Positions 1 through 10,061 of a DNA stretch of 64,000 nucleotides are shown here, piece by piece. Source of the DNA: Nematostella vectensis (lineage: Eukaryota; Cnidaria; Anthozoa; Actiniaria; Edwardsiidae); NCBI RefSeq assembly GCF_932526225.1, contig NC_064045.1, positions 3,387,998 through 3,451,997 of the forward strand, given 5' to 3'. The notes beneath the pieces are model-generated. The model saw only the letters and a list, made by a program, of their open reading frames with translations. It made no database searches and was not told where the DNA came from. Numbering within the stretch: position 1 is the first letter of the stretch; each line of letters starts with the position of its first letter. The translations under genes and the position numbers were made by a program.

Positions 1-485
1 TCCAAAACGAGACGCACAATGCTTTGCCCCAAAACGAGGCTTATGCATAGTGCCCCCTCCCTCCCACCCTGAAAACTAGAAATAACATATCAATCAATGG
101 CTGTCGTTTTTCTAAATGGTCTAAAAGAGCCCGGGGCGAGTGCGCGGGAAACCTGTGATATTCTAAAACGTTAGGGACTAGGCTCCATTTTCAAGAAGGC
201 TGCCAGCAAAATCGTAGTAAACATGAATTCCTGCAAATTAACGTTGAAATTTTCGACCTGCAAATGTCTAAAGTGATAAAATAGCGAAAAAATGATTGAA
301 GCGGACTCCCAAATATGGTATGTAATGCTTAATAAGGAAATGACCGAGCGACATAGACAAACGACAGTTTTTAAAACAAGATTGACTGATATGAATTGTC
401 AAGATTGCAACTCAATGTCTTAAAACAGCCTATAATATTTCGCATTAACTGATGATGATTGATAATGATATGACATTTGTTTCAG
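1..485. other. Intron or upstream part of the metalloproteinase gene
   Basis: No exon could be recognised. The region ends in a clear splice acceptor (TTTCAG at 480-485) leading into the first metalloproteinase exon. A signal peptide, the pro-domain and its cysteine-switch motif are all absent here, so the 5' exons must lie left of the window. Confidence 0.55.
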
Positions 486-3400
486 GTATAAAAGCGGACC
501 CAATTGGATGAAGAAGCATCTTACATACCACATCTCATACGGCAGCGATCTTCCGGAAAAAGTACAGGATGGGGTCTTCGCTAAAGCTCTCGATTACTGG
601 GCCCGCGTATCCGGAATGAGCTTTTCCAGGACAATGGACTTTCAGAACGCTGACCTTAGAATCAGGTAAGGCTAAATAGCGCCCGCCTAGATTTTCGTAG
701 AATTACCATAGTTTGTCACTATTCAAAGTCTGCACTGGGAAGTCTTCTATTTGGATGACTGGGAAGTCTTCTATTTGGGCGACTGGAAATACTTAAAAGG
801 GAAAGCCTTTCTGTAAAAACTGTTTTATTAATGGTATCTATTAATGTTTTTATTAATGGTAGCGATGAAAGTCCTACAGTACGATAACTAGTTTTGTATC
901 ACTTCATATTAAAATTGCTCTATCTTTTTTTACGGAGGGCCCAATGCTCATGATTTTTTTTCTCTACAAATTTACTTATATAATATGCACAAAAAAGACT
1001 ACACATTTTCAAATTTTATTGATTTATATGTTTTTTTTCTGATTGCACATAGTGGTAGTAGTTCCGTAGCAGCGGTTATAGTTCCGAATCTCTCAAAAAT
1101 CATGTCGTACGGTACGAGTTTTTTTTTTTTTTTTTTGAGAATTAATAATAAACATATTTACTGAATAACAAATCCGTGCGTCTGAATAACATATCCTGAA
1201 TAACATATCCTTCCGTCCGTCCCTTAAGAACATCGTATGACAACCAAGCTTTGCAGGTTGCAAGCTTTGTATGTGTCAAGGGAGGTGCAAAACTGTGGTC
1301 ACGTGATTTGTGACGTCATCAATGACGTCACAATACGCAAAATATGCTTAAGTCATAAAAATGAAAAACATTCATATCTCGTGAAAGAAACATTGTATAA
1401 CAACCAAACTTGGTAGGTGTCATGTATGTGTCAAGGGCGGTGCAAAGATATGGTCAAGTGAGGCGTGACGTCATCGATAACGTCACTTTGAGAAAAACTA
1501 TCCCGATGTCGTATCTATATGTATATCTCCTAAACGAAACATTATATGAAAACCAAACTTGGTATGTGTTATTTATGTGTCAAGGGGGATGCATAAATAT
1601 AGTCACGTGATTGTTACGTCATCAATGATGTCACTAGATGCGAAAATATGCTGACGTCATCAAAATAAAGAAATATTTATATTTCACGAAGAAAACATCG
1701 TATGGCAACTCAGTAGTTGTCATGTAGGTGTCAAGGGTGATGCAGCAATATAGTCACATGTTGTGTGATGTCATCGATGACCTCACTTAAAGCAAAAAAA
1801 ATTGATTAAAAAAACATCCATAAAAACATCCATATCTATTAAAAGAAACATTGTTTCACAACCAAACTTGGCAGGTGTCATGTTTCTGTCAAGAGGGGTA
1901 CGAAAATAGTGTTACGTGATAAACTTGTTATGTGTCATGTAGATGTCAAGGGTGAGGGGGAAAGACATATAAAACATATTCCCCACGCATAGTGTCCTTC
2001 GTATGCATTGCCTTATATGGGAATTGATACCCATATTTAGAAGAGCTAAAGTTTTCCCGCTCCCTGATCTCCAGAAAACATGGTGAAAAATGCTGATTCC
2101 TGTCAATTTGAGACTCGAGGCAAAAATGTGTAAAAAAAAAACTTTATCGCTTGGTCAAATCTTTATCACACAAGCCTTGAAAAGCCCTTAGACCCAGGCC
2201 TCTAAGAGATTGGCCGAGCGAGTTTTAAGGTCACCCAAATATTGATATGGGTATAGCAAGTTGGTCGCGTGAAATCGTTGACGTTGTCAAAAACAGAAAT
2301 ATAATAATATTAAATATTTATTAAATTATTAAGCGAAAATAAGCAAAGATTTAGTCGTTTGGAGCTCCGCCTTTAGGCAATGAATCCAGTTCCAATCAAG
2401 CCAGAAAAAAACATACACATAACAGACTTTCTTCTTTCTAAGCATTCGTATTGAAAATTTTTATCGAACATTTTTGTTAAAGGAGGTACTGTTTTTATCT
2501 GACTTTCGTGACGCGGGTCAGCCCACTAAGAAGTAAACGCTGTTTTTTATAGCAACAATTTTGAAAATCGCTTCGAAATAACGTTACTTACTGAAAAAAA
2601 CATTGGATAAAATAAGCTGGATATATATCTTAGGAAAGGTTAATTTTGTATCATTTAGGTAGTTTTGGATTGTTCAAATCTACAATATTTGAGATAAAAA
2701 CAAATGCTGAGTGATGAAACGGAACTATGACTGCTACGGAACTGATTATCGTACTGTATGATAAACAATTATGAATAGTTATGAATAGTTCAGCAAGATA
2801 AAAAACCGTTCAGTAATTGAACTGAATTTTTGCGGACTTTAATTCCATATGAAGTTTTGGTTTTTAACTTAAAAGTTAAATCTACTATTCCGATTGGTTG
2901 GTTGTTGAGTTCGGGAATCGGACTCACAAGTTATTTTGGTGTTTAGAATTCCCTATGGTAGCCCGATACAAACTAGATGATATAAATATTAAGTGAAAAA
3001 ATTGCCGAGTCATTTTGATAGCAAAATACTTGCAAAGTACTTTGACAAATCTCTATTGATTTTTGTTTATATGCACACGTTGGGGCCTACCCATTACAAA
3101 TAAATATTTTAAGTCATACTTAACAACAGATTATTTATTTCGCTCATCAGTTTTGGATACAAGTCTCACAGTGGATGTGCCTCCCCATTTGATGGACCTG
3201 GGGGTGTACTGGCCCACGCTTTCTTCCCCAATGACGGCCGCGCCCACTTTGACGAGGACGAGAATTTCACGGACGGGACCTCCCAAGGCACGAACCTACT
3301 CTGGGTGGCGACGCACGAGTTTGGCCACTCCCTGGGCCTGGATCATAGTAATGTGCAAAGTGCGATCATGTTCCCGTACTACGGGGGCTACAGGCCAGAC

Positions 3401-4412
3401 CTCGACTTGCATGAAGACGATATTCAAGGAATAAGATCTCTTTACGGTGAGGCAGCGCTGTAGCAGGCATACAAATATCAGGGGAGGCACGATACACAGA
3501 ATCGTGGGGGCCCAGCCATACCCATATTGGTCAATTCCTTAAAATGTTTGAAAATATTGGGGGCACATAATCCCAGTGCCGCACCTGATGATGGGCCCTA
3601 TGAGGGTTGACACGTTCTGCAAACTCATCTCAGAATCTTATCTTATATTTTGTAATCATCTTATGTTTTCTCTTTGACTAAGTTTAAACATTGCATTATC
3701 CATTAACCGTATCTTATTCACATGTTGTATTTATTTCCTCAGGAAGTGAAAACTCTGGCTCTCGTAAGTACTACATTTTTTTATTACTGTAAATTTATTT
3801 GGTTTGAAATAAGCCAAAACACGGACTTGTTCTATAATACATGTTTTTATAGTTAATCAATCAATGTTAAGCTTTATTGATAATTGCTCGCGCCCCAGAG
3901 TCAGCCCCTCCCATACCCCGGAGCGCGAAGATGTATCGATCAACCACTTCTTAATTATTGTTTACAATTGAAAATACGTCGGTTTGTTTTCAAGAAACAT
4001 TCAAACTAACCACCCATAATCGAAGTTTAATACCTTATTAAAGATATTTTATTGTAAGCATCTCAGTCATTTCCTTGAATTTGTCGTTTGAAATGGATTC
4101 TTAAAGTGGGGCGAGTTTTCGCTGGAGCGTCGTAAAATGGCGATTAATCTCCCTTTATGATTTCCCCCACCCCTCTCCCCCTGGGAAGATTGTTGTCTTT
4201 AGTGGGATCCTATGTACTATGCCTTCCGATCATGAATAAATGTCTTCAGAAAACGATAATGTAATATATTTAACCGATTTCGATATCTATTCTAAATACT
4301 TTATACAGAAAACTGTCGTGACTATGATTCTAACTGCCCGCAATGGAAAAGCTATTGCGGGCAAAATGATTACGTCAACGCCAGATGCAAGAAGACCTGT
4401 GGCAAATGCTGA
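486..4412 (+). CDS. Matrix metalloproteinase (M10A) with C-terminal ShK domain, 5' partial
   Basis: A secreted zinc endopeptidase of the matrix metalloproteinase family, expected to cleave extracellular matrix. Exons joined by GT-AG signals and phase are 486-665, 3151-3446, 3743-3763 and 4309-4412; they give 199 full codons and a TGA stop. Counting from the first full codon, residues 7-60 match the start of the M10 catalytic fold (WMKKHLTY, then ADLRISFG). Residues near 73-90 carry [13 protein letters not shown]. The zinc site [11 protein letters not shown] has its histidines at 115, 119 and 125, followed by a Met-turn (AIMFP). A 21 nt microexon encodes a Gly/Ser-rich linker. The last exon encodes a six-cysteine ShK domain ending two bases before the stop. 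There is no hemopexin domain. ShK domains occur in channel-blocking toxins but also on many cnidarian proteases, where they are probably targeting modules; I do not call this a toxin. N-terminal exons are missing. Confidence 0.92.
1225..1905. repeat. Degenerate ~155 bp tandem repeat, about 5 copies, CRE-rich
   Basis: Within the large metalloproteinase intron, the phrase ACAACCAAACTTGG(T/C)AGGTGTCATG, or a close variant, recurs near 1238, 1399, 1551, 1701 and 1858. Each copy is followed by a shared GTCAAGGG(A/C)GGTGC segment and then by GTGACGTCAT-like sites. Spacing is about 147-162 bp and the copies have diverged. Confidence 0.75.
1968..2256 (-). repeat. Dispersed repeat, inverted relative to the copy at 57482-57762
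   Basis: The reverse complement of this stretch matches 57482-57762 over almost its whole length. Shared blocks include ATATCAATATTTGGGTGACC, AAAGATTTGACCAAGCGAT and CACCATGTTTTCTGGAGATC. I estimate 80-85 percent identity by eye. No terminal inverted repeat or tail was recognised, so the element class is unknown. Confidence 0.8.
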
Positions 4413-4444
4413 GTGATGACGTCACTTTATTGTAATGTTTGGTG

Positions 4445-4454
4445 AATAAATAAA
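4445..4454 (+). terminator. Polyadenylation signal of the metalloproteinase gene
   Basis: Two overlapping AATAAA hexamers lie 33-42 bp after the TGA stop at 4410-4412. The distance and strand fit the 3' end of that gene. Confidence 0.7.
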
Positions 4455-5564
4455 GCTATCTGAAACCTGAGCGTTTTTAATCACCGCCTATAGTACCAAA
4501 ACATCATTTATTTTCCGGTATCCAAGGTGCATGTGTTGCCGTCAAATCTCACATTACCCTCAACTGTGCCACCAAATTAACGACCCAGACGTACTAATAC
4601 GTGCGTTTCTCGGGCTACTATATAACAGAGTTTTGCTAATCTCAACGTCAGTCATTGTCACATTTTCCAAATACACCTATTGGCAAAATACAAAATCCTA
4701 AGTACACACGGGGGGGTGCCTAGGGGGGGAGGGGCGCCTAGGGGGGGGGGGGGGGGGTTGCCCGCCAGTGGCTGCCAAAAAGTGGATCATTTCTTTAAAA
4801 GGGATCTTCAAATGACGTAAATGATCTAATAAACGCTCCTATAAAAACGCCTCCTATCTAATGAACGCCCACTTACAAGTTTGTAATGAACGCCCCTTCT
4901 ATCTAACGCCCCCTTACCCTCCCTCCAAGCTTAAAAACCAAACGACATAGGAATTTCGGTAATATAAATCAAATTCAATTAATCTTTGGCTTGTACTATA
5001 CAGGGTGAGAAGACTTGCTTAATGTCGAGAAATGCTTGCTACGCAGGCTTTAATTGTCACGGGATTGATTGTCCCTATGTTTTCATTGTCTTCATTCTTT
5101 AGATTTCAGTTTAGATAGTTACCCGATGCATTGTCTAGATAGTTTAAATAGTTGAGATTATGCAAGGTGATGGTTATATAGGTTAATAGTTGTGCGCATT
5201 TTTCAAGAACAATTTAGAATTTTAGATAACAACAACAGTTATGCAATCGGACTTGTGAACTCTTTTATTTACTTTTCATAAATACTTCACTCTGATTTAA
5301 TTAATTAATTGACTCTGATTTAATTAATTTATTAAGTCAGTCGGTGTGTGCAGAGTGCTAGTATGGTACACATGGGTCGCTGAAAGTGAAGAACGGGAAG
5401 GGAGTTACCGAAATACGAATGGAGTTCCGAAGGAGGAAGAGGGTAGAAGCCAATATCATGGAACTGTTGAAGTAAGACAAACTTGAATTGTGTAACCCAG
5501 ATCGCGTTAAGTGACTCAAGATGTGTTGCAAGATTTGTTGATTGACTGCCGGCGAGTGTGTGTG
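4455..5564. other. Intergenic, no gene seen
   Basis: No coding exon or RNA gene was recognised. The stretch holds G-rich tracts at about 4707-4757 and AT-rich sequence with TTAATTAATT runs near 5297-5335. Confidence 0.6.
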
Positions 5565-5568
5565 TTAA

Positions 5569-6796
5569 GGATACCGTAGACCCAAGCGGTAATTACCCCG
5601 ATCGTCCCGGCAAATTCGCTCGCGCTCGCGTCGGATTAAAGCAAATGCCAACAAACTATATATCAATTTAAAACTTAATGATTGTACTTTCCTCCTAAGA
5701 TAATCATTTTTTATACGCGCTTAATTTTCAGTGCTTTTGCCTGGTCCGAAGTGCGAAATCGACCACTTTTAAACATGCGAATTATTTGTACACACCAAAA
5801 GCGCGTAACCTCACGGGGTCTGCTTAATATCTTTCGTCATGTACTGAACTGACAAACCGTGTCTACATTTTACGTCACACAGCCTCGTTGATTAATAATC
5901 AAGGGTCAAAGTTAGGCGTGGAATAATTTTGCTTCTTTGGCTACAACGCGCTAATCAAGTCCGTAGCAAAAAAAGCTATTGATTATCCGCGGCACGGTGT
6001 GACAGAACAATATCTATACTAGACGCTTGCCAAGTTGCGCAGGAATCGGGCGGTTAGAAGTGTACCTTTAATTCACATATTTAGAGCAAGATGGGGTGAA
6101 ATTTGATTGCGAGATATATAGGGGATTGAAGTTGTCTAAACATTAGAGGCAGCGTGACAGTAATGACAGACGAAGAGCAAATAGAGCCGCGTATGGCAAC
6201 CAATCACATCGCACGCTCTACACGCAGCGGGAAAACTCTTAGGCGCTCAAATGTCATAGCGCTAGTCGTGCAAGTGAAGGAAGATGCCTAGACCAAAGCG
6301 AGCTTGCACCGAAGAAAAGAAGAGCACGGAAAACTTATAAAGACCGCGAACGGAGACAACTCTGTTTTGGGCTTTCTTCCTCGCTTAGCCTTCTTCAAAG
6401 GAAGCCAAGCATTCTTACTTAATCTTGGCGTAGTTTACAACTATGCAAAATTTAGAGTAAACACTTATAAAGTTAATATAAATACGGATAAATCTCGGAT
6501 AAAACGTCGATAATGATACTGATGCGCTTGTATGCGGTTTGGGGGAAAAGCCGTAAAACTAAGTTCCCCGGATGTTGATCGCGGGACTTTGAGCTAAGTA
6601 AACAGGATTTAGGATTACTGACGCCTTCGAGAATAACGCTACACTCGTTCGAATTCGGTTTTTCTTGAATATCTGGCGGAGTATTTAAGATTTTGGTGGT
6701 ATTTCTTTTGCTAACATCTAGAGTGTGCCTATTGTCATCGAATGGCATAATAAAAAAATTTCACCCGAAATGAAGCCATTTGGGTCTACGGTATCG
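5569..6796. mobile_element. Non-autonomous DNA transposon flanked by TTAA (piggyBac-like)
   Basis: The left end has GATACCGTAGACCCAA at 5570-5585 and the right end has its exact reverse complement at 6780-6795. Both ends are bordered by TTAA (5565-5568 and 6797-6800), the target duplication expected of piggyBac-type elements. The 1228 bp interior has no transposase-like ORF; short ORFs in it show no family features. The terminal base differs between ends, and the termini are not the usual piggyBac CCC type, so the family is provisional. A copy-number search would show whether it is a multi-copy family. Confidence 0.75.
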
Positions 6797-6800
6797 TTAA

Positions 6801-7254
6801 ATTAATTTATTTTCATGTTATAGTCTTTATTTTTCTTCTTAGTCTAGAATTATACTTAATAAGAATATTCAAATATACAAAGTCTATATAAATACATTGT
6901 TATATCGTGCTCCTACGCGTGACATGATTTTAACGTGACCCTGATTGAGACTAGAGCCATATGATCGTGCCTGCGCACCCCAAGCCCCCCCCCCCCCCTA
7001 CCTCACCCAATCTAAATATAAATCACGATTTAAATTGAAGAAAGCCTGATCTAGTTTGCACCAAATTACATTTTTATTTTGGCTAGTTATGTACTGTACC
7101 CCTTTTTGTATATTTATCTCTTATGTGTTAACCCTTCCTTTTCTTTCTGTTATACATTCAGTAATAATGTACAAAGTGTTCTACATCTAGGTCTGATTCT
7201 TGATTTGCATGAGTTTCAACTATACCTGCTTATTAAATATAGATAATACTATTT
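6801..7254. other. Intergenic, no gene seen
   Basis: AT-rich sequence with a C run at about 6987-6998. It may include the downstream part of the retroelement remnant next to it, but no motif supports this. Confidence 0.45.
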
Positions 7255-7690
7255 CTATGTACTACTGTTATATTGAGTTTGTTCATTAAACGGCTTTAGT
7301 AGCCCTAAAGCTATTTTGAGGTTACTTACTAGTCTCTTTGTACCTGTGTTATTGTTCAAATGTACACGATCAAAGAAAACTCCTCTGTTGATATTTCCAT
7401 ACCTGTCTGTGGTCACGCTCTAGTTGTCCACGTATGTTATGCCACGCCTTCTGCATAGGTGTATGTACCCATTGTTAACGGCGTCGATCATCTCACTCTT
7501 CTCGTGGTCATCTGAAACATGTAAAATACCAGAAATTGTAATTTTACTTTTTTGCCATTTTTGCGACGCTGACTCTACAAATAATTCCATATTGCGGATA
7601 ATCTCTCCCGCGTCGATGTTCGTGATGTCGTTTGTTCACGTATGGAGTATAACTTGTTCAAAGTGTTTATATTTGTGTGTTTAAGTTTGC
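7255..7690 (-). pseudogene. Broken SGNH/GDSL esterase-like ORF of a retroelement
   Basis: Read on the minus strand, one frame resembles the C-terminal half of SGNH hydrolases. The segment HT*TNDITNIDAGEII has block-III-like TND but a TGA where a glycine is usual (GGA to TGA is one change). It continues through LCRRRGITYVDN, crosses a TAG stop, and then shows DRVHLNNNTG, the catalytic Asp-x-x-His of block V. Esterase domains of this kind are known in ORF1 of CR1-type LINEs and in other invertebrate mobile elements. A possible upstream part, rich in Ser, Thr and Gln, is open at 7993-8178 on the same strand. At least two stops show that it is dead. I am fairly sure of the domain and less sure of the host element. 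Confidence 0.6.
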
Positions 7691-7817
7691 TAAAATTGTA
7701 AAGACCTATCATGTTCTACATACTTTGCTGACCAAGCCTAATAAGCCCCTGGCTTCGGCTTTTCCCTTATTGTAAATACATTTAAAATATTCAATAAAAG
7801 ATTGATTGATTGATAGT
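7690..7817 (+). mobile_element. Possible LINE 3' end with (ATTG)n tail
   Basis: AATAAAAGATTGATTGATTG at 7793-7812 resembles the short-repeat 3' tails of CR1/L2-type LINEs. The preceding 100 bp has no coding content. The evidence is only the tail, and it runs opposite to the neighbouring esterase remnant. Confidence 0.3.
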
Positions 7818-8655
7818 TATTCCTCCATCCAGACTCCATCCATTCTTATGATACTGTCCTGTACTAGCTCCGCGGACTCGCCTCTGATGTCTTGTTTACA
7901 AATCTATCCGAAGTAAATTTCCGTTCCTTGATCCCATTGAACATGGAGTCGCGCCCAGCATCAGTGTTGGCGCTTTGGCCTGAAATCTTGTGTTATTTAT
8001 TCTTGGAGCTTGTATTTCCCCGGGCATTTGCTTGATTGGATCTGTGAATGGTCTCTTCTGTTATATTGCCTTGGACAGGGGCTTTTCGCTGTGTGCTTGT
8101 TTGATTCAGCGATGACGCTGTCTGTGTAGCACTCGGGGTAGTTTTCACTGTCGAACTCGGGGGATAACCTTCTGTCAATCTGTACGTTTAATTTATTTCT
8201 GGTCCAGTTACTCTCTCTAGAACGAGAAATGATCCGACGTGGAGATGCTGTAAGACTTTCGGGAATCGTCGTTTTTGTGTTCGGTTGTCTATAGCTCCCT
8301 TTTAGCTATCTCTGAACGTGATTCCGCATCTGCTTGTTTCTGCAATATTCTTGTTTGACAGATTTTAAAGGTCTTGGTAAAGGTAAATGTTAACACCACT
8401 GTTTGTTTTGTGGTTTTGCAAAACCTGTATTAAGTTTAAAAACTTAAATTTGCAAAAAAATTTTTCCAGAAATAGCATTCTAAGACGGCTAAAATGGGCC
8501 TTTGCTGTTCCCCGTGACCTGTTCACCGTGAATTCACGCAAAAAAGGGCAATGAGCGAAAATATTTGCGCGCGAAAATTATTATACTTGCGCCAGACAAG
8601 CGAATTCGCACCAGTACCTGACGCTCAGTCGCACCACAGGTAACACATCCGAGAT
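7818..8655. other. Upstream region of the AIG1-like gene
   Basis: No exon is recognised apart from the possible retroelement fragment at 7993-8178. A short upstream ORF starts at 8657 (12 codons) and overlaps the start of the next gene out of frame. Confidence 0.45.
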
Positions 8656-8669
8656 TATGTCACTAGAGA

Positions 8670-9374
8670 ATGGCAAACATGGCGGACGCTTCTAAATTCC
8701 GTTTCGTGTTCCGCAATGCTTTCTGTATGATCAACATCACCTGCTTTCTGTACCATACTTTAAAAATGGACCTGAAATCCTACCAAATCTTCGGCGGGCG
8801 TTTCAAGTTCTTAACCTTCATCAATATGATTTTACAGGGAACCTATTTCATTTGGGTCGCAGCCTTAGAGATACAAGCGATGATCGACGGAAAAAGAAGA
8901 AACACGAAGTCTTCCCATTCATGTGAGTTCCTCTTCGCCAGTCTAGCGTTTCCTATTGGACTCACCGTATCCGTGCTTTTCTGGGGACTATATCTGATTG
9001 ATCCCTTATCTTGTCAAAGTCCGGAGGCCTCTGGTCTGATACCGAAATGGTTGAATCATTATATGCATACACTTCCGGCACTGGAGGTTTTCGCTGAAGT
9101 GATCTTATTCAAGCATATTTACCCGCGAAAGATAATAGGAATGGTAACAATACTAGGATTTGGAACGGCTTACATGGCCTGGGTTTTTTACATTGCTTAC
9201 TTCCACCATTTTTGGGTTTATCCGTTCTTGGAGAGAATGGATATTATGACGATTGGAGTTTTCTTCGCCGCTTCCGGTGCTCTGCTGGTGGTTAATTATG
9301 TTATCGGAGAGATTATGGCAAATAATTGTTACTTCATGGAAAGAAAAGAATTACCAGAGTCAAAGACAAAATAA
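8670..9374 (+). CDS. AIG1/ADTRP-family multi-pass membrane hydrolase
   Basis: A single-exon gene of 234 codons. The family (androgen-induced protein 1 and androgen-dependent TFPI-regulating protein) comprises six-pass membrane threonine hydrolases that cleave fatty-acid esters of hydroxy fatty acids. Visible family features are RFKFLTFINM, with the presumed nucleophile Thr at residue 49, and WLNHYMHTLPALEVFAEV, with the presumed catalytic His at 130 or 133. LGFGTAYMAWVFYI and WVYPFL follow. Hydrophobic segments lie at about 13-31, 48-68, 86-110, 131-149, 155-178 and 188-213. The length matches the family (about 230-245). The ATG at 8679 has the better initiation context and would remove three residues. 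Whether it is closer to AIG1 or ADTRP cannot be told by eye. Confidence 0.92.
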   Translation: MANMADASKFRFVFRNAFCMINITCFLYHTLKMDLKSYQIFGGRFKFLTFINMILQGTYFIWVAALEIQAMIDGKRRNTKSSHSCEFLFASLAFPIGLTVSVLFWGLYLIDPLSCQSPEASGLIPKWLNHYMHTLPALEVFAEVILFKHIYPRKIIGMVTILGFGTAYMAWVFYIAYFHHFWVYPFLERMDIMTIGVFFAASGALLVVNYVIGEIMANNCYFMERKELPESKTK

Positions 9375-9661
9375 ACGCGTAAACGGCGAGAAAATAGAGG
9401 TGGTTGTTAGAAAGCATATTTGCAAAATATTGGAATTTCTACTTAGAACTGCATCTATAAAGTCCCTTAGTGATTACTCGACACTGTTTAATTATTTATC
9501 CGAAAACGTTAGTTTACTGGTGTGTTGTTGAACATTCATGTACTTTCCAATTTGCCATGGTTATTTTTGTAACAATTTGCTGTACTTATAAATATGCGAG
9601 AATTTTTGGGCTAGGGGGTCTTTAATAATTTATTCGCTGTTATTTGTTTGGGTCACTAAAT

Positions 9662-9676
9662 AATAAAATAAAATAA
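9662..9676 (+). terminator. Polyadenylation signals of the AIG1-like gene
   Basis: Tandem AATAAA hexamers occur about 290 bp after the TAA stop. No other gene lies between them and the stop. Confidence 0.55.
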
Positions 9677-10016
9677 GGGTTGCGGGTATTTAAAAGTAAG
9701 GGAGGATCGAATTACTTATAGAAAATAAAATTTCGTAAAATACTTCAATTAATTTTGTATGTCTAGCTTTCTGGTTTCCCTAAAACATCTCAAAGCCATC
9801 TTCTGAGATTAAACAGGCCGATAAAATTTTCTCACTTTTTCTCAAATGCATTGCATTTATATCTGGCGCTTTATTTTTAACCAGAGTACAAATATAACTA
9901 AATATGGTTCACCAAAACCGGGTAGGTAGTCGACCAAATTTTTGCCTTTAATAAGAGCTCTTTCTTGAAGAAGTGGAAGAAGTGTTATTAATGACAAGGG
10001 GGGGTGGGGGGGGGTT
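9677..10016. other. Intergenic, no gene seen
   Basis: Contains a G-rich run at about 9998-10015 directly before the first minisatellite unit. Nothing else was recognised. Confidence 0.5.
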
Positions 10017-10061
10017 GTATCCGTACTTCTACGAGAAAGAGAGGGCAAAGGGAGGGTATCC
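10017..10061 (+). repeat. Left-hand unit of the 42 bp minisatellite, split off by the transposon
   Basis: TATCCGTACTTCTACGAGAA and the following GAGAGGGCAAAGGGAGGG match the array at 13367-14130. The copy ends in TATCC at 10057-10061, where the transposon begins. Confidence 0.9.

Noticed and set aside
1912-2106. ORF with SGSGKT resembling a P-loop, shared with 57604-57816
   Set aside because: Both are copies of the same dispersed repeat. Amino-acid changes are frequent and flanking frames differ, so the P-loop look is coincidental.
6304-6748. Two short ORFs inside the TTAA element
   Set aside because: Neither shows transposase features; they overlap on opposite strands.
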